From contig CM067568.1 of assembly GCA_034336665.1 (NCBI GenBank), positions 10,871,165 through 10,935,164 on the forward strand: DNA of 64,000 nt. The letters run 5' to 3'. This stretch comes from Luscinia megarhynchos (Eukaryota > Chordata > Aves > Passeriformes > Turdidae). Each line of letters opens with the position of its first letter. Positions within the stretch are counted from its first letter, which is position 1. Both the position numbers and the translations under genes were made by a program. The notes beneath the pieces were generated by a model. It saw only the letters and a program-made list of their open reading frames with translations, was not told the origin of the DNA and did no database searches. Shown here in pieces: positions 63,001 through 64,000 of the stretch.

Positions 63001-64000
63001 AACAATAATGTCTGCAATTTTCCCACTAATTTTTGTGTGATTGCCATTGCCTTAGCACATTTATGATACAGTATTTTCTCATCTCTTACTCTTTCCTTGT
63101 TTAGTATGTGGACAGCATTACTGTGAGTGACAGAAAAGCTGCTTGTTTCCCTTGTGGATGGCTGCATTTCATTTGCAGGTGAAAGGTTGCAAATTAATTA
63201 AAGGAGAAAGGTGCTCTCTGCCTGGGCTCACATGTAGTACACAGGAACAGGGAAAGCAGCAGGTCTAGAAGTGGTTGCTGATTGTTCACAACTTTTGGGA
63301 CATTTGTGCATGGTTTGGAAGGTTAGTGGATGCTGTTTTGTGCATATTTGGGCATGCAAGTTTTATTTGAGGGCTCTGAGGAGGGAGTGAGATGAGCTTG
63401 AAAAGGAGAGTCAGTTATGTATGCCTAAAGCAGAAAGCTGAGGTTTTTTTTCGTTTTTGTTTTAAAATAAAAAATTCTGTTACCTCATCAGTTGTGGGGT
63501 GGCCTGGGCTAAAACACATCCCAGTTTTTCCAGCCAGAGCAGCTGTCAGGGACTTTGTTAGAGCAGCAAGAAGCCAGTGGTGTGAGTTAAACTGAATGGC
63601 CTCAGCATGTCCTAGCCTCTCCCCCCTGCCTGGGCTGAGACCTCTCTCCTCTGCAGGAGATCTGCTGGCAGCTGAGCAGGGCTCAAGGCAACCAGGCACT
63701 CCACACTGGACTGCTGAGTGGGATTTTCCTACCAAAAGTACTTGCCCACTGCTCGGAAGTATTAGTGAGAACATTTAGAGCATGAGCTCTTAATGAATTT
63801 GTGAGAAAGAGAAACAACAAACCCCCTGTAGAAAATGTTTGCTACTTTAGAAGAGAACCAAGTTTTAATATTTTGACAGTAAGCTTGAGAACAGGAAGAA
63901 TAGTGATCTAATAAAATTATAAGACTAAGCAATATGCTCAGTTATTGGAACTGTGATGAAACACAGCTTTCTTATTTTGTTTAAACCACTGAGATTTAGA
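57072..64000 (+). other. DENND2B: DENND2B intron following the first coding exon (partial)
   Basis: No frame encoding the serine/proline-rich continuation expected after this exon is seen, so the intron runs past the window end. It contains a short CR1 end (58465-58509), AT-rich stretches (about 60318-60352) and a strong-looking but unsupported acceptor at 63656. Short frames here have no domain. Confidence 0.7.
58465..58509 (+). mobile_element. CR1 LINE, very short 3' terminal fragment
   Basis: GTTGATCTTAAAGG, a T run, then CCAACCTCAGTGATTCTAAG matches the last bases of avian CR1 ('TGATCTTTAAGGTC-TTCCAACC-CAGTGATTCTATGA'). Confidence 0.7.

Overview
The window is a stretch of bird nuclear genome, almost all of it non-coding. 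It has the look of a vertebrate chromosome: CpG-poor, AT-leaning, many short homopolymer runs, no long ATG-initiated reading frames, and no operons or ribosome binding sites. The bird assignment rests on several truncated CR1 LINE 3' ends (8239-8575, 36832-37038, 41628-41771, 46087-46309, 58465-58509). The copies at 8239 and 46087 resemble, from memory, CR1 subfamilies common in Neoaves, so a neoavian and perhaps passerine source is likely. Species cannot be fixed from the sequence alone.

The only protein-coding element I can support is one small exon on the + strand, 56961-57065. It has a good 3' splice site, a 25-base 5' untranslated part with an in-frame stop, 26 codons starting MTMTANKNSS, and a consensus GTAAGT donor. 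This matches the N-terminus of DENND2B (also called ST5), a DENN-domain guanine nucleotide exchange factor for Rab13. The exon ends in phase 2. The next coding exon, expected to be serine/proline-rich, is not in the 6.9 kb that follows. The window therefore lies in the 5' part of DENND2B: 1-56960 is 5' intronic sequence (possibly with unrecognised non-coding first exons or alternative promoters), 56961-57065 is the first coding exon, and 57066-64000 is the following intron.

Layout: 1-8238 intron with poly-T tracts, a possible ancient SINE/LINE-like relic near 5.9 kb and a hairpin at 4.7 kb; 8239-8575 CR1 (-); 8576-36831 intron with a local CpG cluster at 17.02-17.09 kb, two copies of an old interspersed repeat (15.9 and 24.0 kb), a CG dinucleotide run with nearby G-quadruplex motif (28.55 and 29.00 kb) and a perfect hairpin (32.46 kb); 36832-37038 and 41628-41771 CR1 (+); 46087-46309 CR1 (-); 46310-56960 intron with a 27-base poly-T; then the DENND2B exon and its downstream intron with a small CR1 end.

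I found no tRNA, rRNA, known small RNA, CRISPR array, complete mobile element or second gene. Most reading frames in the window start at GTG or TTG, have no recognisable domain and are chance openings. I did not find a previously undescribed system. The second-look items are small structural and regulatory candidates inside a long vertebrate 5' intron.
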